A stretch of 64,000 nucleotides of DNA from Anaerolineales bacterium UBA2181 (lineage in GTDB: Bacteria > Chloroflexota > Anaerolineae > Promineifilales > UBA4811). Position numbers and translations under genes: made by a program. Below are positions 42,589 through 51,095 of this stretch, in pieces; position 1 is the first letter of the stretch; every line of letters begins with the position of its first letter. The stretch is from positions 62,001 to 126,000 of the forward strand of contig DCVT01000037.1 in the NCBI GenBank assembly GCA_002328075.1, read 5' to 3'. The notes beneath the pieces are model-generated. The model worked only from the letters and a program-made list of their open reading frames with translations, searched no databases and was not told the DNA's origin.

Positions 42589-43650
42589 ATGAGTGGTATT
42601 CCTGTAGAAAACGTCGGTGAGGCCGTAGATCGTTTGATCACAGTGCCCATGTCCAACTGGGCCATCCTCAAGGGAATACCGGTCGGGCAGGTCTACGAAG
42701 CGTGTCGCGCCAAGGTGGGCGAACCGTTGTGCCTCCGGGCGGCCCGGATGTTGGTGGAAAATGTTGCCCCCGGTGACACTGTGATCTTTGTTACCGGATT
42801 TGTGATGTTGAGCTGCGGCAAGCCCGAGACCGATGGCCCGGTGGGTGCAGCAGCGCTGGCAAGAGCGGTGGACGTGGGGCTCAAGGCCACACCCATCTTT
42901 GTCACGGAAGACAGCGTCAAACCGGCTATGGCAGCCACTGCGGTCGGTGCCGGTCTTCATCCCTGGGACCCCGACTCGGCACGGCAGGGGATTCATCGCG
43001 CCATCATTGAGGGTTTTCCCATCGATCACCAGGCAGCCAGCGACGCGGCACATCGGATGCTCGACCGTTACCAGCCTTCGGCCGTCATTGCCATCGAACG
43101 GCCGGGATGGAACCGCAACCGCGTGCATCACAGCGGCGGCGGCTTTGGGATCTCAGAGTTCACTGCCAAGATCGACTATCTCTTTGAGGAGGCCAAAGCG
43201 CGGGGCATCCTGACGATCGGCATTGGCGACCTGGGCAACGAGATGGGCATGGGTTTTGTTGCCGACACCATACGGCGGCTCATCCCCCATGGTGATGTCT
43301 GTCAATGCCCCTGCGGCGGGGGAATCGCGGCCGCCTCCGAACCCGACCTCGGCATCATGACCAACATCTCCAACTGGGGTGCCTATGGGGTCGAAGCCTG
43401 CCTGGCGGCCCTGCTGGATGAGCCGGAGGTGCTGCACGACGGTCCGGCTGAGCGCTGGTTGATCGAGGAATCGGTTCGCGGCGGGGCTATCGATCCGGTG
43501 TCCGGATTGCTCCGACCATACGTCGACGGCACCCCCACGCACATCAATGTTGCCATTGTCGAACTGCTGCACAGCATTGTTCATCACCGAGTACCTGGCA
43601 GCGTGTTTACCCGAGAATACCAGGCAACATGGACCAAAGGGAAAAAGTGA
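42589..43650 (+). CDS. DUF4392 (D-glutamate cyclase-like) protein
   Basis: A 353-residue protein matching DUF4392, related to the catalytic part of D-glutamate cyclase, which converts D-glutamate to 5-oxoproline. Landmarks are FVTGFVMLSCGKPETDGPVG near residue 65 and AVIAIERPGWNRN near 165. IGIGDLGNEMGMG is near 215, with CQCPCGGGIAAAS and MTNISNWGAYG in the C-terminal third. It follows the first ubiD-type gene by 18 bases and is clearly in the same operon. Lactam formation or opening of a cyclic imide or lactam is a possible job in a heterocycle pathway, but the actual reaction is unknown. Confidence 0.82.
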   Translation: MSGIPVENVGEAVDRLITVPMSNWAILKGIPVGQVYEACRAKVGEPLCLRAARMLVENVAPGDTVIFVTGFVMLSCGKPETDGPVGAAALARAVDVGLKATPIFVTEDSVKPAMAATAVGAGLHPWDPDSARQGIHRAIIEGFPIDHQAASDAAHRMLDRYQPSAVIAIERPGWNRNRVHHSGGGFGISEFTAKIDYLFEEAKARGILTIGIGDLGNEMGMGFVADTIRRLIPHGDVCQCPCGGGIAAASEPDLGIMTNISNWGAYGVEACLAALLDEPEVLHDGPAERWLIEESVRGGAIDPVSGLLRPYVDGTPTHINVAIVELLHSIVHHRVPGSVFTREYQATWTKGKK

Positions 43651-43653
43651 ACC

Positions 43654-44385
43654 ATGGAGATTCGGCGTAACCCCAACCTGGGCAAGAAACGGGTCGGCAT
43701 CATCCTTCCCTCAGTCAACTGCATCATGGAGCCAGAGCTATATCACGTGGCGCCCAAGGGAATCGGGTTCTTCACCACGCGCGTGTACCTGGCTCAGACG
43801 ACACCCGAGGCCTTGATACAGATGGAAGATGACCTTGACTCGGCTGCTCGGCTCCTGTCCACCGTCAATCCGGACGCGGTCGTCTATGCCTGCACCAGTG
43901 GCAGTTTTATCAAAGGACTGGGCTGGGACCAGGTCATCATCGACAAAATTCAGGACATGGTTGGCTGCCCGGCCACCACGACGTCCACCGCTATGGTACA
44001 GGGGCTCAAGGCGCTGAACATCTGTCGCTTGGCGGTGGCCACTCCATACATGGATTCGGTAAACGAGAGGGAAGAGGAATTCCTGAACAAGAACGGATTT
44101 AATGTCGTTTCGTGCCTTGGCTTGGGACTTTCAGGACCCGCGATTCGTGAACAACCTCCCGAGACGGTTTACGAGTTGGTGCGGAACGTGGACCGTACGG
44201 ACGCCGACGGCGTGTTTGTGAGTTGCACGGATTTTAGAGCCATGGAGGTCATTGGGACCTTGGAGGCAACCTTGGGCAAACCGGTGGTGAGCAGCAACCA
44301 GGCCTCACTCTGGGCGCTCCTCAAGATGCTGCACTGCACTGGTGGCATCCCGGGATACGGTCGCTTGCTGGCGGAAATGCCGTGA
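43654..44385 (+). CDS. Maleate isomerase/arylmalonate decarboxylase-like Asp/Glu racemase-family enzyme
   Basis: A 243-residue member of the Asp/Glu racemase superfamily. The two cysteine sites are visible as YACTSGSF (near residue 78) and VSCTDFRAM (near 190). Of the family, this pattern is most like maleate cis-trans isomerases and arylmalonate decarboxylase-type enzymes. Maleate isomerases act at the end of aerobic nicotinate breakdown; arylmalonate decarboxylases remove CO2 from malonates without a cofactor. It starts three bases after the DUF4392 stop, with AAAGGG upstream. The two genes are likely coupled and act on related dicarboxylic intermediates. Confidence 0.82.
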   Translation: MEIRRNPNLGKKRVGIILPSVNCIMEPELYHVAPKGIGFFTTRVYLAQTTPEALIQMEDDLDSAARLLSTVNPDAVVYACTSGSFIKGLGWDQVIIDKIQDMVGCPATTTSTAMVQGLKALNICRLAVATPYMDSVNEREEEFLNKNGFNVVSCLGLGLSGPAIREQPPETVYELVRNVDRTDADGVFVSCTDFRAMEVIGTLEATLGKPVVSSNQASLWALLKMLHCTGGIPGYGRLLAEMP

Positions 44386-44458
44386 CCGGCCGCTGGTCGC
44401 TGGGACCTGATTCGACACCTTGCGTCGCTTGCCGGACGCCAATTGTAGGAGGTCAAGT

Positions 44459-46216
44459 GTGGGAGTAGAACAGATAGCAGACGGGGTCATCGAAAAGGAT
44501 GTCCTCGTCGTCGGTACGGAGGCAGCCGGCGCGGTGGCTGCGATCACTGCCAGTGAGGGTGCGGACGTCCTGATGGTGACCAAGGCTGTGATGGCAAAAA
44601 GCGGAGTCACCATCATGGCGGTTGCCACCTACACCGCGCCGCTGGATCAACGAGATGATCCGGCGACTGCCCTCAAGGATGCCATTATTGGGGGGCGGTT
44701 CTTGAATGATCAGCACCTATGCAAGATATTCACGGAGGAGGCCGCCGATACCGTTCGGTTGCTGGAGGGTTTTGGCGTCCGGTGGGCCAAGGATGGCGAG
44801 CGGTACAAGCAATTGCACATGCCTGGCCATAGTTATGATCGCGGATGCTACACGCAACCCATTGGCACCACGGGCCGGCAGATCACTCGCGCGCTGGCCA
44901 AGGAGCGAGAGCGGCGCAAGGTTCAACTCCTCAATGATACACTGGTGACCGATATCTTGGTGCAGAACGGTCGGGCAGTGGGAGCGACCGCCATTGACCT
45001 GCGCACCGGCCAATTCCTGGTCATCAAAGCCAAGTGCGTTGTCCTGGCCACCGGCGGCGGGATGGAGTTGTACAAAGGGAACTGCGCGTCCCGCGAGGCC
45101 ACCGGCGACGGTTACGCGATGGCGTACCGTCTGGGACTGCCGCTGCGGGACATGGAATTCGTCCAGTATTTTCCCACCGTTATGGTCTGGCCCAAACGGC
45201 TATTCGGGCAGCAGACGCCCACACGGTTGCGCTATGAGCTGAATGCACAGCTTTTGAACTTTTTCGGCGAACGTTTCATGCGCCGCTATGATCCGGTCCG
45301 TATGGAACGTTCCACCCGGGACATTGTCGCCCGCGCCATCCAGACCGAAGTGCGCGAGGGGCGGGGGACTGAGCACGGCGGTGTGTATCTGGATGTGTCC
45401 TACCTTCCGCCCAAAGTCATTGATGCGGCCATCGAGCGGCTCTACCCGGGATACGACTTTGGGGGCGTGAAACTCCTTGACGAGGGGATCGACATTCGCC
45501 AGGAGCCCTTCGAAGTTGCCCCCGGTGCGCACTTTTTCATGGGCGGTGTCGTGGCCGACGAATGGGGTGAGGTCGGTCTTCCCGGGCTTCTCGCCTGCGG
45601 CGAGGTGGTCGGTGGAGTCCATGGCGCCAATCGGTTGGGCGGCAACGCGCTGCCCGACATGTCGGTCTTTGGTCGTCGAGCCGGAATCCGAGCCGCAGAG
45701 TTGGCGGCCGCACAAAAGGGATTCGTCGAGCCAAGCGACGCTCAGGTTGGCCAGATTCGCCAGCGACTCGAGGCGATCCGCACCCGGGAACCTGGGGTTC
45801 GTCCGCTGGACGTCCGCAACGAAATTCAACAGATCATGGCGGACAACGTCCTGGCTCATCGTGACGCCAGCACCCTCAATACGGCGATCAACCGGTTGAC
45901 AGCCATCCGGGCGGAAAAGCTGCCTCGGTTGGGTCTGACCACCGCCACCCGCTGCTACAATCTGGAATGGATGGTGGCGCTGGAAGCCGAGTTCATGGTG
46001 GATGTTGCCGAGCTGATTGCCCGGTCTGCTCTGGCCAGGACGGAGAGCCGCGGCGCCCATTTCCGGGCTGACTTTCCTACGGAAGACAACGACAATTGGC
46101 TAAAGAGTCTCTTTGTTCGCCAGGAAGGCGGAGCCGTCAGGCTAGAGGCGCGGCCGGCGGTCTTGGCGTACGTCACGCTGGACCAAGACACTGCCGGGCA
46201 AGAGGGGACCAAGTGA
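44459..46216 (+). CDS. Fumarate reductase/succinate dehydrogenase-like flavoprotein
   Basis: A 585-residue FAD-dependent oxidoreductase of the FrdA/SdhA/aspartate oxidase family. The FAD motif is VLVVGTEAAGAVAA, in which the central Gly is replaced by Glu. The catalytic-domain phrase HGANRLGGNALPDM is near residue 397, and the C-terminal helical domain is present. Substrate-binding residues differ from true FrdA, so reduction of another unsaturated acid is likely. AGGAGG six bases before GTG at 44459 sets the start. The next gene supplies a [2Fe-2S] protein in place of a full FrdB. No membrane anchor gene is nearby, so it is probably cytosolic. Confidence 0.88.
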   Translation: MGVEQIADGVIEKDVLVVGTEAAGAVAAITASEGADVLMVTKAVMAKSGVTIMAVATYTAPLDQRDDPATALKDAIIGGRFLNDQHLCKIFTEEAADTVRLLEGFGVRWAKDGERYKQLHMPGHSYDRGCYTQPIGTTGRQITRALAKERERRKVQLLNDTLVTDILVQNGRAVGATAIDLRTGQFLVIKAKCVVLATGGGMELYKGNCASREATGDGYAMAYRLGLPLRDMEFVQYFPTVMVWPKRLFGQQTPTRLRYELNAQLLNFFGERFMRRYDPVRMERSTRDIVARAIQTEVREGRGTEHGGVYLDVSYLPPKVIDAAIERLYPGYDFGGVKLLDEGIDIRQEPFEVAPGAHFFMGGVVADEWGEVGLPGLLACGEVVGGVHGANRLGGNALPDMSVFGRRAGIRAAELAAAQKGFVEPSDAQVGQIRQRLEAIRTREPGVRPLDVRNEIQQIMADNVLAHRDASTLNTAINRLTAIRAEKLPRLGLTTATRCYNLEWMVALEAEFMVDVAELIARSALARTESRGAHFRADFPTEDNDNWLKSLFVRQEGGAVRLEARPAVLAYVTLDQDTAGQEGTK

Positions 46217-46217
46217 C

Positions 46218-46541
46218 ATGGAGAATCACGTCTTGAAAGTCAAGGTTTTCCGGTTCGATCCTACCCGGGATGCAGAACCCCATTACGACACGTACGAGGT
46301 CTCGCTGGACGAACAGGAGACAATCATGGGCCTGCTCAAGCACATAGTTGAGCACCAGGATCCCAGTCTGGCTTTTCGCGAGAGTTGCCGTATCGGCAAC
46401 TGTCTGATCTGCACTGTCAAAGTGAACGGGCGCAAGGTGTTGAGCTGTCGGGAAACACTCAAGGATGTGGCCAGCGATGAGCTCGTGCTCGAACCGGCCG
46501 CCGAGGGCCAGGTCATTCGTGATCTGGTCTGCGATCTGTAG
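46218..46541 (+). CDS. Short [2Fe-2S] ferredoxin, FrdB N-terminal domain only
   Basis: A 107-residue protein equal to the N-terminal plant-type ferredoxin domain of succinate dehydrogenase/fumarate reductase iron-sulfur subunits. The cluster motif is RESCRIGNCLICTVKVNG with a later Cys in VLSCRETL. The C-terminal [4Fe-4S]/[3Fe-4S] half is absent, and the gene ends cleanly rather than being broken. It lies one base after the flavoprotein stop, so it is the dedicated electron carrier of that enzyme. Confidence 0.88.
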   Translation: MENHVLKVKVFRFDPTRDAEPHYDTYEVSLDEQETIMGLLKHIVEHQDPSLAFRESCRIGNCLICTVKVNGRKVLSCRETLKDVASDELVLEPAAEGQVIRDLVCDL

Positions 46542-46600
46542 TGTTCCGTTTGAGTGTATGATTCCCTTCCAGTCTGCGCATTCTTGGAGGTGTCCACTAC

Positions 46601-47365
46601 ATGGTCAATAACCATCAAGCTGTAACTGTTCGAGAGCTTTCCAAGGTGTACGTCGGTCGCCAGGGTTCGGTTGAGGCGTTGCGTGAGGCGACCTTGGACG
46701 TCCCCAGCGGCTCTTTTGTCTCGCTGGTGGGTCCCAGCGGTTGTGGCAAGTCGACCCTGCTAAAGATCATTGGCGGCCTGATCACCAAGACGGCCGGCAC
46801 GGTGCTGGTGGACGGGCGTGAGGTGACCGGGCCACAAAGTGGGGTCGGCATCATGTTCCAGACGCCGGTTCTCTTTCCGTGGCGCACCATACTCCAAAAC
46901 CTGCTGCTTCCCACTGAGGTGTATGGTCTCAAGAAAGAGGATTACGTCGACAAATGCCTAAAGCTGCTGGACATGACGGGTCTGTCGCAATTCAGCAAGG
47001 CGTACCCACGCGAGCTATCGGGCGGAATGCAGCAACGGGCCGCCCTGTGCCGCGTTCTTGCTTACGACCCCGAGCTGTTGTTGCTGGATGAGCCCTTTGG
47101 CGCACTGGACGAGTTCACTCGCGAGCGGATGAACCTGGAGGTCTTGCGCATGTGGCACCTGAACAATCCGGCGATCGTCTTTGTGACCCACAACGTTGGC
47201 GAGGCGGTCTTTCTGTCGGACACGGTATGCGTCATGACGCCGTGCCCCGGTTGCGTGGCCAAGATCATCGAAATCGACCTTCCTCGACCGCGCGAGGTCA
47301 CGCTGATGAAGACCCGGCGGTACGCAGATTACGTGTTCGAGATCCGGGAGATTCTGGGAGTATAG
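46601..47365 (+). CDS. NitT/TauT-type ABC transporter ATPase
   Basis: A 254-residue ATPase of the nitrate/sulfonate/taurine group. Walker A GPSGCGKST is near residue 43, the signature is LSGGMQQRAALCRVLA and Walker B is LLLLDEPFGALD, with FVTHNVGEAV. It is followed four bases later by its permease. The binding protein for this importer is probably the double-domain lipoprotein at 55795, which belongs to the same class. GGAGG fourteen bases before the ATG is a somewhat long spacing. Cargo is likely the aromatic or heteroaromatic acid handled by this island. Confidence 0.92.
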   Translation: MVNNHQAVTVRELSKVYVGRQGSVEALREATLDVPSGSFVSLVGPSGCGKSTLLKIIGGLITKTAGTVLVDGREVTGPQSGVGIMFQTPVLFPWRTILQNLLLPTEVYGLKKEDYVDKCLKLLDMTGLSQFSKAYPRELSGGMQQRAALCRVLAYDPELLLLDEPFGALDEFTRERMNLEVLRMWHLNNPAIVFVTHNVGEAVFLSDTVCVMTPCPGCVAKIIEIDLPRPREVTLMKTRRYADYVFEIREILGV

Positions 47366-47369
47366 GCAG

Positions 47370-48257
47370 ATGGCTGACACCAAATTGACTGATAGTTCGA
47401 ATGATGTCGATGGTCAGGCGGTTGTACCCGCTTCCGCCTTGGGCAACGGAAACGGCGTCAAGCCCTGGACTGCTATCACCCAAAGCAAGTGGTTTGGCTA
47501 TGCCATGGTTCCGCTGGTTTTCATCGTGGCCGTCTCCATCTGGGAGGCCATCTCCCGCGCCGGAATGGTGGCGGCCATCATCCTTCCCGCGCCAAGCGCT
47601 ATCGGCAAGTCGCTGCTAGAACTGGTCACCGCCCCGTTTTTCCCCAAACACGTCCAGGCCACGCTCTACGAGACCGTGGTTGGGTTTCTGATCGCGGCCG
47701 TGTTGGGTCTGTTCCTGGGGTCCATCATCTCCCAGTTTCCGATCATGCGCACGACGCTGTACCCCTACATCGTGGCTTTTCAGGTGCTGCCCAAGTCGGC
47801 GTTGGCCCCGCTTTTCATCACCTGGTTCGGTTTTGGCGTGGCCTCCAAAGTGGTGATGTCGGCCGTGATAGCCTTCTTTGTGGTGACCCTGAACACCATG
47901 GTTGGGCTGGAGTCGTATGCGGAAAACGAGTACTTGTTGATGCGTTCACTCCAGGCAAAAAGGTGGCAGATCTTTACCAAGCTCAAGGTGCCCTCGGCGC
48001 TTCCCTTTGTCTTTGCCGGTTTCAAGAACGGCATCACGCTGGCTCTGGTAGGCGCGGTGGTTGGCGAGTTCGTCGCCGCGCAAGCCGGTCTGGGGCTTTT
48101 GGTCGAGGTGTACAACTTTCAGATGAAGATCCCGTTGGTCTTTGCGACCATCATCGTCCTGTCGTTGATGGGGCTGGCGCTCTATGGGATCATGGAATTG
48201 CTGGATCGTAAGATCGTCTTCTGGCGGACCTCTTCCTGGGAACAGGACATTCTGTAA
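47370..48257 (+). CDS. TauC-type ABC permease
   Basis: A 295-residue permease with a 40-residue hydrophilic N-terminal tail and about six membrane helices. The helix-loop region includes LYPYIVAFQVLPKSALAPLF, typical of the NitT/TauT class. The EAA-type loop reads YLLMRSLQAKRWQ and continues into IFTKLKVPSALP. It starts four bases after the ATPase stop. Together with the ATPase and the lipoprotein at 55795 it makes a full importer. Confidence 0.92.
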   Translation: MADTKLTDSSNDVDGQAVVPASALGNGNGVKPWTAITQSKWFGYAMVPLVFIVAVSIWEAISRAGMVAAIILPAPSAIGKSLLELVTAPFFPKHVQATLYETVVGFLIAAVLGLFLGSIISQFPIMRTTLYPYIVAFQVLPKSALAPLFITWFGFGVASKVVMSAVIAFFVVTLNTMVGLESYAENEYLLMRSLQAKRWQIFTKLKVPSALPFVFAGFKNGITLALVGAVVGEFVAAQAGLGLLVEVYNFQMKIPLVFATIIVLSLMGLALYGIMELLDRKIVFWRTSSWEQDIL

Positions 48258-48329
48258 CGTTTGGCTCCCCGCCCCTGCAGCGAGCCGGCCGGTCAACCTG
48301 CAAGTGAATCCACCAAGGCAAAGGTGTCC

Positions 48330-49664
48330 ATGATGTTGAACGATGTTCCATTAATCAGAACGGAGATCCCAGGCCCGCGGGCTCGCGGTTTACTGGAGCG
48401 TCAGAGCCGACTACTGGTATACACCCTGCCCAGCTGGGTGCCCGTCGTCTGGGAAAAGGCTGAAGGGGCGGTGGTGACCGATGTCGACGGCAATCGGTAC
48501 ATCGACTTTTCCTCTGGGGTCTCGGTGATGAACACCGGGCACAGCCACCCAGTTTTCGTCGAACGGCTTCAGGCGCAGGTGGCCAAGCTCTCCCACTGTT
48601 ATTTCTCGCCGACCGAGGTTCAGGTGGAAGCTATGGAAGCCCTGGCGAGCGTTCTGCCGCCCACACTCCGCCGGGTGGTCCTGACCAACACCGGCGCGGA
48701 AGGTGTCGAGATGGCGGTCAAGGTGGCTCGGGCGTTCACCGGCCGGAACGACATCATCACCTTCATGGGCTCGTTTCACGGCCGTTCTTCGCTGGATGCC
48801 GCCATGACGGGCATCTGGCATGTGCGCAAGGGAGGGGGGCCGCTGCCCTCTGGGCATATCCATGCCCCCTATGCCTACTGCTACCGCTGTTCCCTGGGTC
48901 TGGAGCGCGAGTGCTGCAACCTGCAGTGCCTGCGCTACCTGGACGACCTGATGATCACCTTTGCCCGCGGCGACACGGCCGCAGCGGTGGTTGAGCCTTA
49001 CCTCGGGGTCGCGGGGTCCATCGTTCCGCCTCCCGAGTTCCTCCAAGGACTGCGCGCCTTTTGTGACCGGCACAACCTGCTGCTGGTGTTTGACGAGGTG
49101 CAAGCCAGCTTTGGGCGCACCGGCAAGATGTTTGCTTTTGAGCACTATGGCTTTCTGCCAGACATTGTCATACTCGGCAAGGGCATCGCCGGCGGGGTGC
49201 CCACCAGCGCGGTGGCGATGCGTGAGGACATATCGGACGCGCTGCGGGCGGTGGGTTGGCCCAGCACCTTTGCTGCCAATCCGCTCTCTTGTGCCGGAGT
49301 GACCGCCTCAGTCGAGGTCCTGGTCAAAGAAGGGCTGCCAGAAAAGGCTGCCCGCACCGGAAGCCGGATCATGGAACGGTTGAACGCGATGACTGAGCGC
49401 TATCCGCTGATCGGTGACGCCCGCGGCATCGGACTCTCCATCGGAGTCGAGTTTGTGCGCGACCGGATCAGCAAAGAGCCGGCCCGAGAGGAGTCGCGGG
49501 CGATTTTCGAACACCTCACGCGGTCGGGTCTTATCACTCTGCCGCCAGGCGGGCTCTATAACAACGTGATCCGCATCACGCCTCCGCTGATGATCTCGGA
49601 GGAGCTGGCCGATCGAGGCATGGACTTGTTTGAGGACGCCATACGGCAGGTCAGTGAGCGCTGA
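48330..49664 (+). CDS. Class III aminotransferase
   Basis: A 444-residue PLP enzyme of class III, the group of 4-aminobutyrate, ornithine and related omega-aminotransferases. The cofactor lysine is K284 in VILGKGIAGGVP, and the preceding aspartate lies in LLLVFDEVQASFGRTG. A cysteine-rich stretch, YCYRCSLGLERECCNLQC, near residue 190 is typical of one branch of GABA-type aminotransferases. Entry IDFSSGVSVMNTGHSHP is also conserved. I use ATG at 48330 with AAAGGTG upstream. In the island it could remove an amino group from an amino acid formed after ring opening. Confidence 0.9.
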   Translation: MMLNDVPLIRTEIPGPRARGLLERQSRLLVYTLPSWVPVVWEKAEGAVVTDVDGNRYIDFSSGVSVMNTGHSHPVFVERLQAQVAKLSHCYFSPTEVQVEAMEALASVLPPTLRRVVLTNTGAEGVEMAVKVARAFTGRNDIITFMGSFHGRSSLDAAMTGIWHVRKGGGPLPSGHIHAPYAYCYRCSLGLERECCNLQCLRYLDDLMITFARGDTAAAVVEPYLGVAGSIVPPPEFLQGLRAFCDRHNLLLVFDEVQASFGRTGKMFAFEHYGFLPDIVILGKGIAGGVPTSAVAMREDISDALRAVGWPSTFAANPLSCAGVTASVEVLVKEGLPEKAARTGSRIMERLNAMTERYPLIGDARGIGLSIGVEFVRDRISKEPAREESRAIFEHLTRSGLITLPPGGLYNNVIRITPPLMISEELADRGMDLFEDAIRQVSER

Positions 49665-49698
49665 CGTGCCGGGTAGACCCGCTTAATGGATTGCTCGT

Positions 49699-50613
49699 AT
49701 GAACAAGTTTGACATCCTGGAACCCAGGACCGTGTCGGAGGCGGTGGAAATGCTGCAAAGGCACGGATCCGCCGCCCGCCCGCTGGCCGGTGGCACCGAC
49801 CTGATGGTAGCCATCAAACTCAAGCATCTGCAGCCACGGTATCTGATCAACCTCAAATGCGTCCCTGACCTGGATGGCATTTCTCTGCACGGTGGTGGCC
49901 TGCTGATTGGAGCGCTCACCAGGGTAGCGGACGTCGCCACGTCAGATCTGGTCCGGCGGCAGTACCCCATGCTGGCTTCAGCCGCCGGCGAGCTGGGTTC
50001 AGTCCAGGTCCGCAACGTCGCTACCGTGGGCGGAAATCTGTGCAACGCTTCTCCTTCGGCGGATACCGTGCCGGCACTGATTGCCCTGGGCGCCGAGGCG
50101 CGCATCGTGGGCCCGGCCGGCGAGCGATTCGTCCAAGTGGAAAGCTTGTTTTGCGGTCCGGGTCAGACCACCCTGTCTCAGGGAGAGGTACTCACGCATC
50201 TCCGACTGCCAGCGCCTGAGCCCGGTTCGGGTGGTTGTTACCTCAAGCGAGGCACGCGCAAGAGCATGGATTGCGCAGTTGTCGGCGTGGCGGCTTGGTT
50301 GATGTCCAGCCAACCCGGTTCTGTTTGCGGCGATGTGCGCATTGTCTTGGGCGCAGTAGCTCCGACCCCGCTGCGCGCCGTCCAGGCCGAAGGGTCGCTG
50401 CAAGGTCAGGCGATGAACGAGACCCTGTGGAACCAGGCTGGAATGTTGGCTGCGTCGGAGAGCCGACCGATCGATGATGTTCGCGGCACGGCCGCCTACC
50501 GGCGCGAAATGCTGCGGGTACTGGTGCCTCGGGCCATAGAAAAGGCCTGGTCTGCCGCCCTCGCCGGTGGCTGGTCAGGACTGCCCGCGGGCACCCTGGT
50601 GAAAGCGAAATGA
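49699..50613 (+). CDS. Xanthine dehydrogenase-type FAD subunit (CoxM/XdhB-like)
   Basis: A 304-residue FAD subunit of a three-subunit molybdenum hydroxylase. The FAD-binding phrases are RPLAGGTDLMVAI near residue 34 and ATVGGNLCNASPS near 111, and the C-terminal CO_deh_flav_C part ends the protein. It passes electrons from the Fe-S subunit to an acceptor. The four-base overlap with the small-subunit gene (ATGA) shows coupling. The order medium-small-large is the same as in CoxMSL operons. Confidence 0.92.
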   Translation: MNKFDILEPRTVSEAVEMLQRHGSAARPLAGGTDLMVAIKLKHLQPRYLINLKCVPDLDGISLHGGGLLIGALTRVADVATSDLVRRQYPMLASAAGELGSVQVRNVATVGGNLCNASPSADTVPALIALGAEARIVGPAGERFVQVESLFCGPGQTTLSQGEVLTHLRLPAPEPGSGGCYLKRGTRKSMDCAVVGVAAWLMSSQPGSVCGDVRIVLGAVAPTPLRAVQAEGSLQGQAMNETLWNQAGMLAASESRPIDDVRGTAAYRREMLRVLVPRAIEKAWSAALAGGWSGLPAGTLVKAK

Positions 50614-51092
50614 AAAGGTTGATTCATCTGCACGTCAACGGCGAAAGCCGCGAGGTTGCCGTTTCGCCCGATCAACTGCTGGTGGACGTCCTGCGCGATG
50701 ACCTGGCGCTGACCGGCACAAAAAAGGGATGCGGCACTGGTGATTGTGGCGCCTGCACCGTGTTGCTAGGTGGCCGGCCGGTCCCTTCATGTTTGGTGCT
50801 CGCAGTGGATGTGAGCGGACAGGATGTCCTCACCATTGAGGGACTGGCCACGAACGGCGTGTTGCACCCTCTGCAGCAGGCCTTTATTGATCATTGGGCC
50901 ATCCAATGTGGTTTTTGTACACCCGGAATGATCCTTTCTGCGGTGGCGCTTCTGGGTCGAAATCCCTGTCCAAGCGAAGAGGAGGTCCGGCAGGCGATCG
51001 CCGGCAACCTCTGCCGCTGTACCGGCTATGCGCAGATTGTGGAGGCCATCATGTGCGTGGCCAACGCGCCCTGCGCTGCCCCAAGAGACTAG
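50610..51092 (+). CDS. Xanthine dehydrogenase-type [2Fe-2S] subunit (CoxS-like)
   Basis: A 160-residue small subunit with two [2Fe-2S] clusters. The plant-type motif is CGTGDCGACTV near residue 42, and the helical-domain motifs are QCGFCTPG and NLCRCTGY. It links the molybdenum subunit encoded three bases downstream with the FAD subunit upstream. Length and motifs are normal for the family. Confidence 0.94.
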   Translation: MKRLIHLHVNGESREVAVSPDQLLVDVLRDDLALTGTKKGCGTGDCGACTVLLGGRPVPSCLVLAVDVSGQDVLTIEGLATNGVLHPLQQAFIDHWAIQCGFCTPGMILSAVALLGRNPCPSEEEVRQAIAGNLCRCTGYAQIVEAIMCVANAPCAAPRD

Positions 51093-51095
51093 ACG

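Noticed and set aside
42097..43131. 344-codon minus-strand frame across the UbiD and DUF4392 genes
   Set aside because: It is antisense to two well-supported genes and has no recognisable domain.
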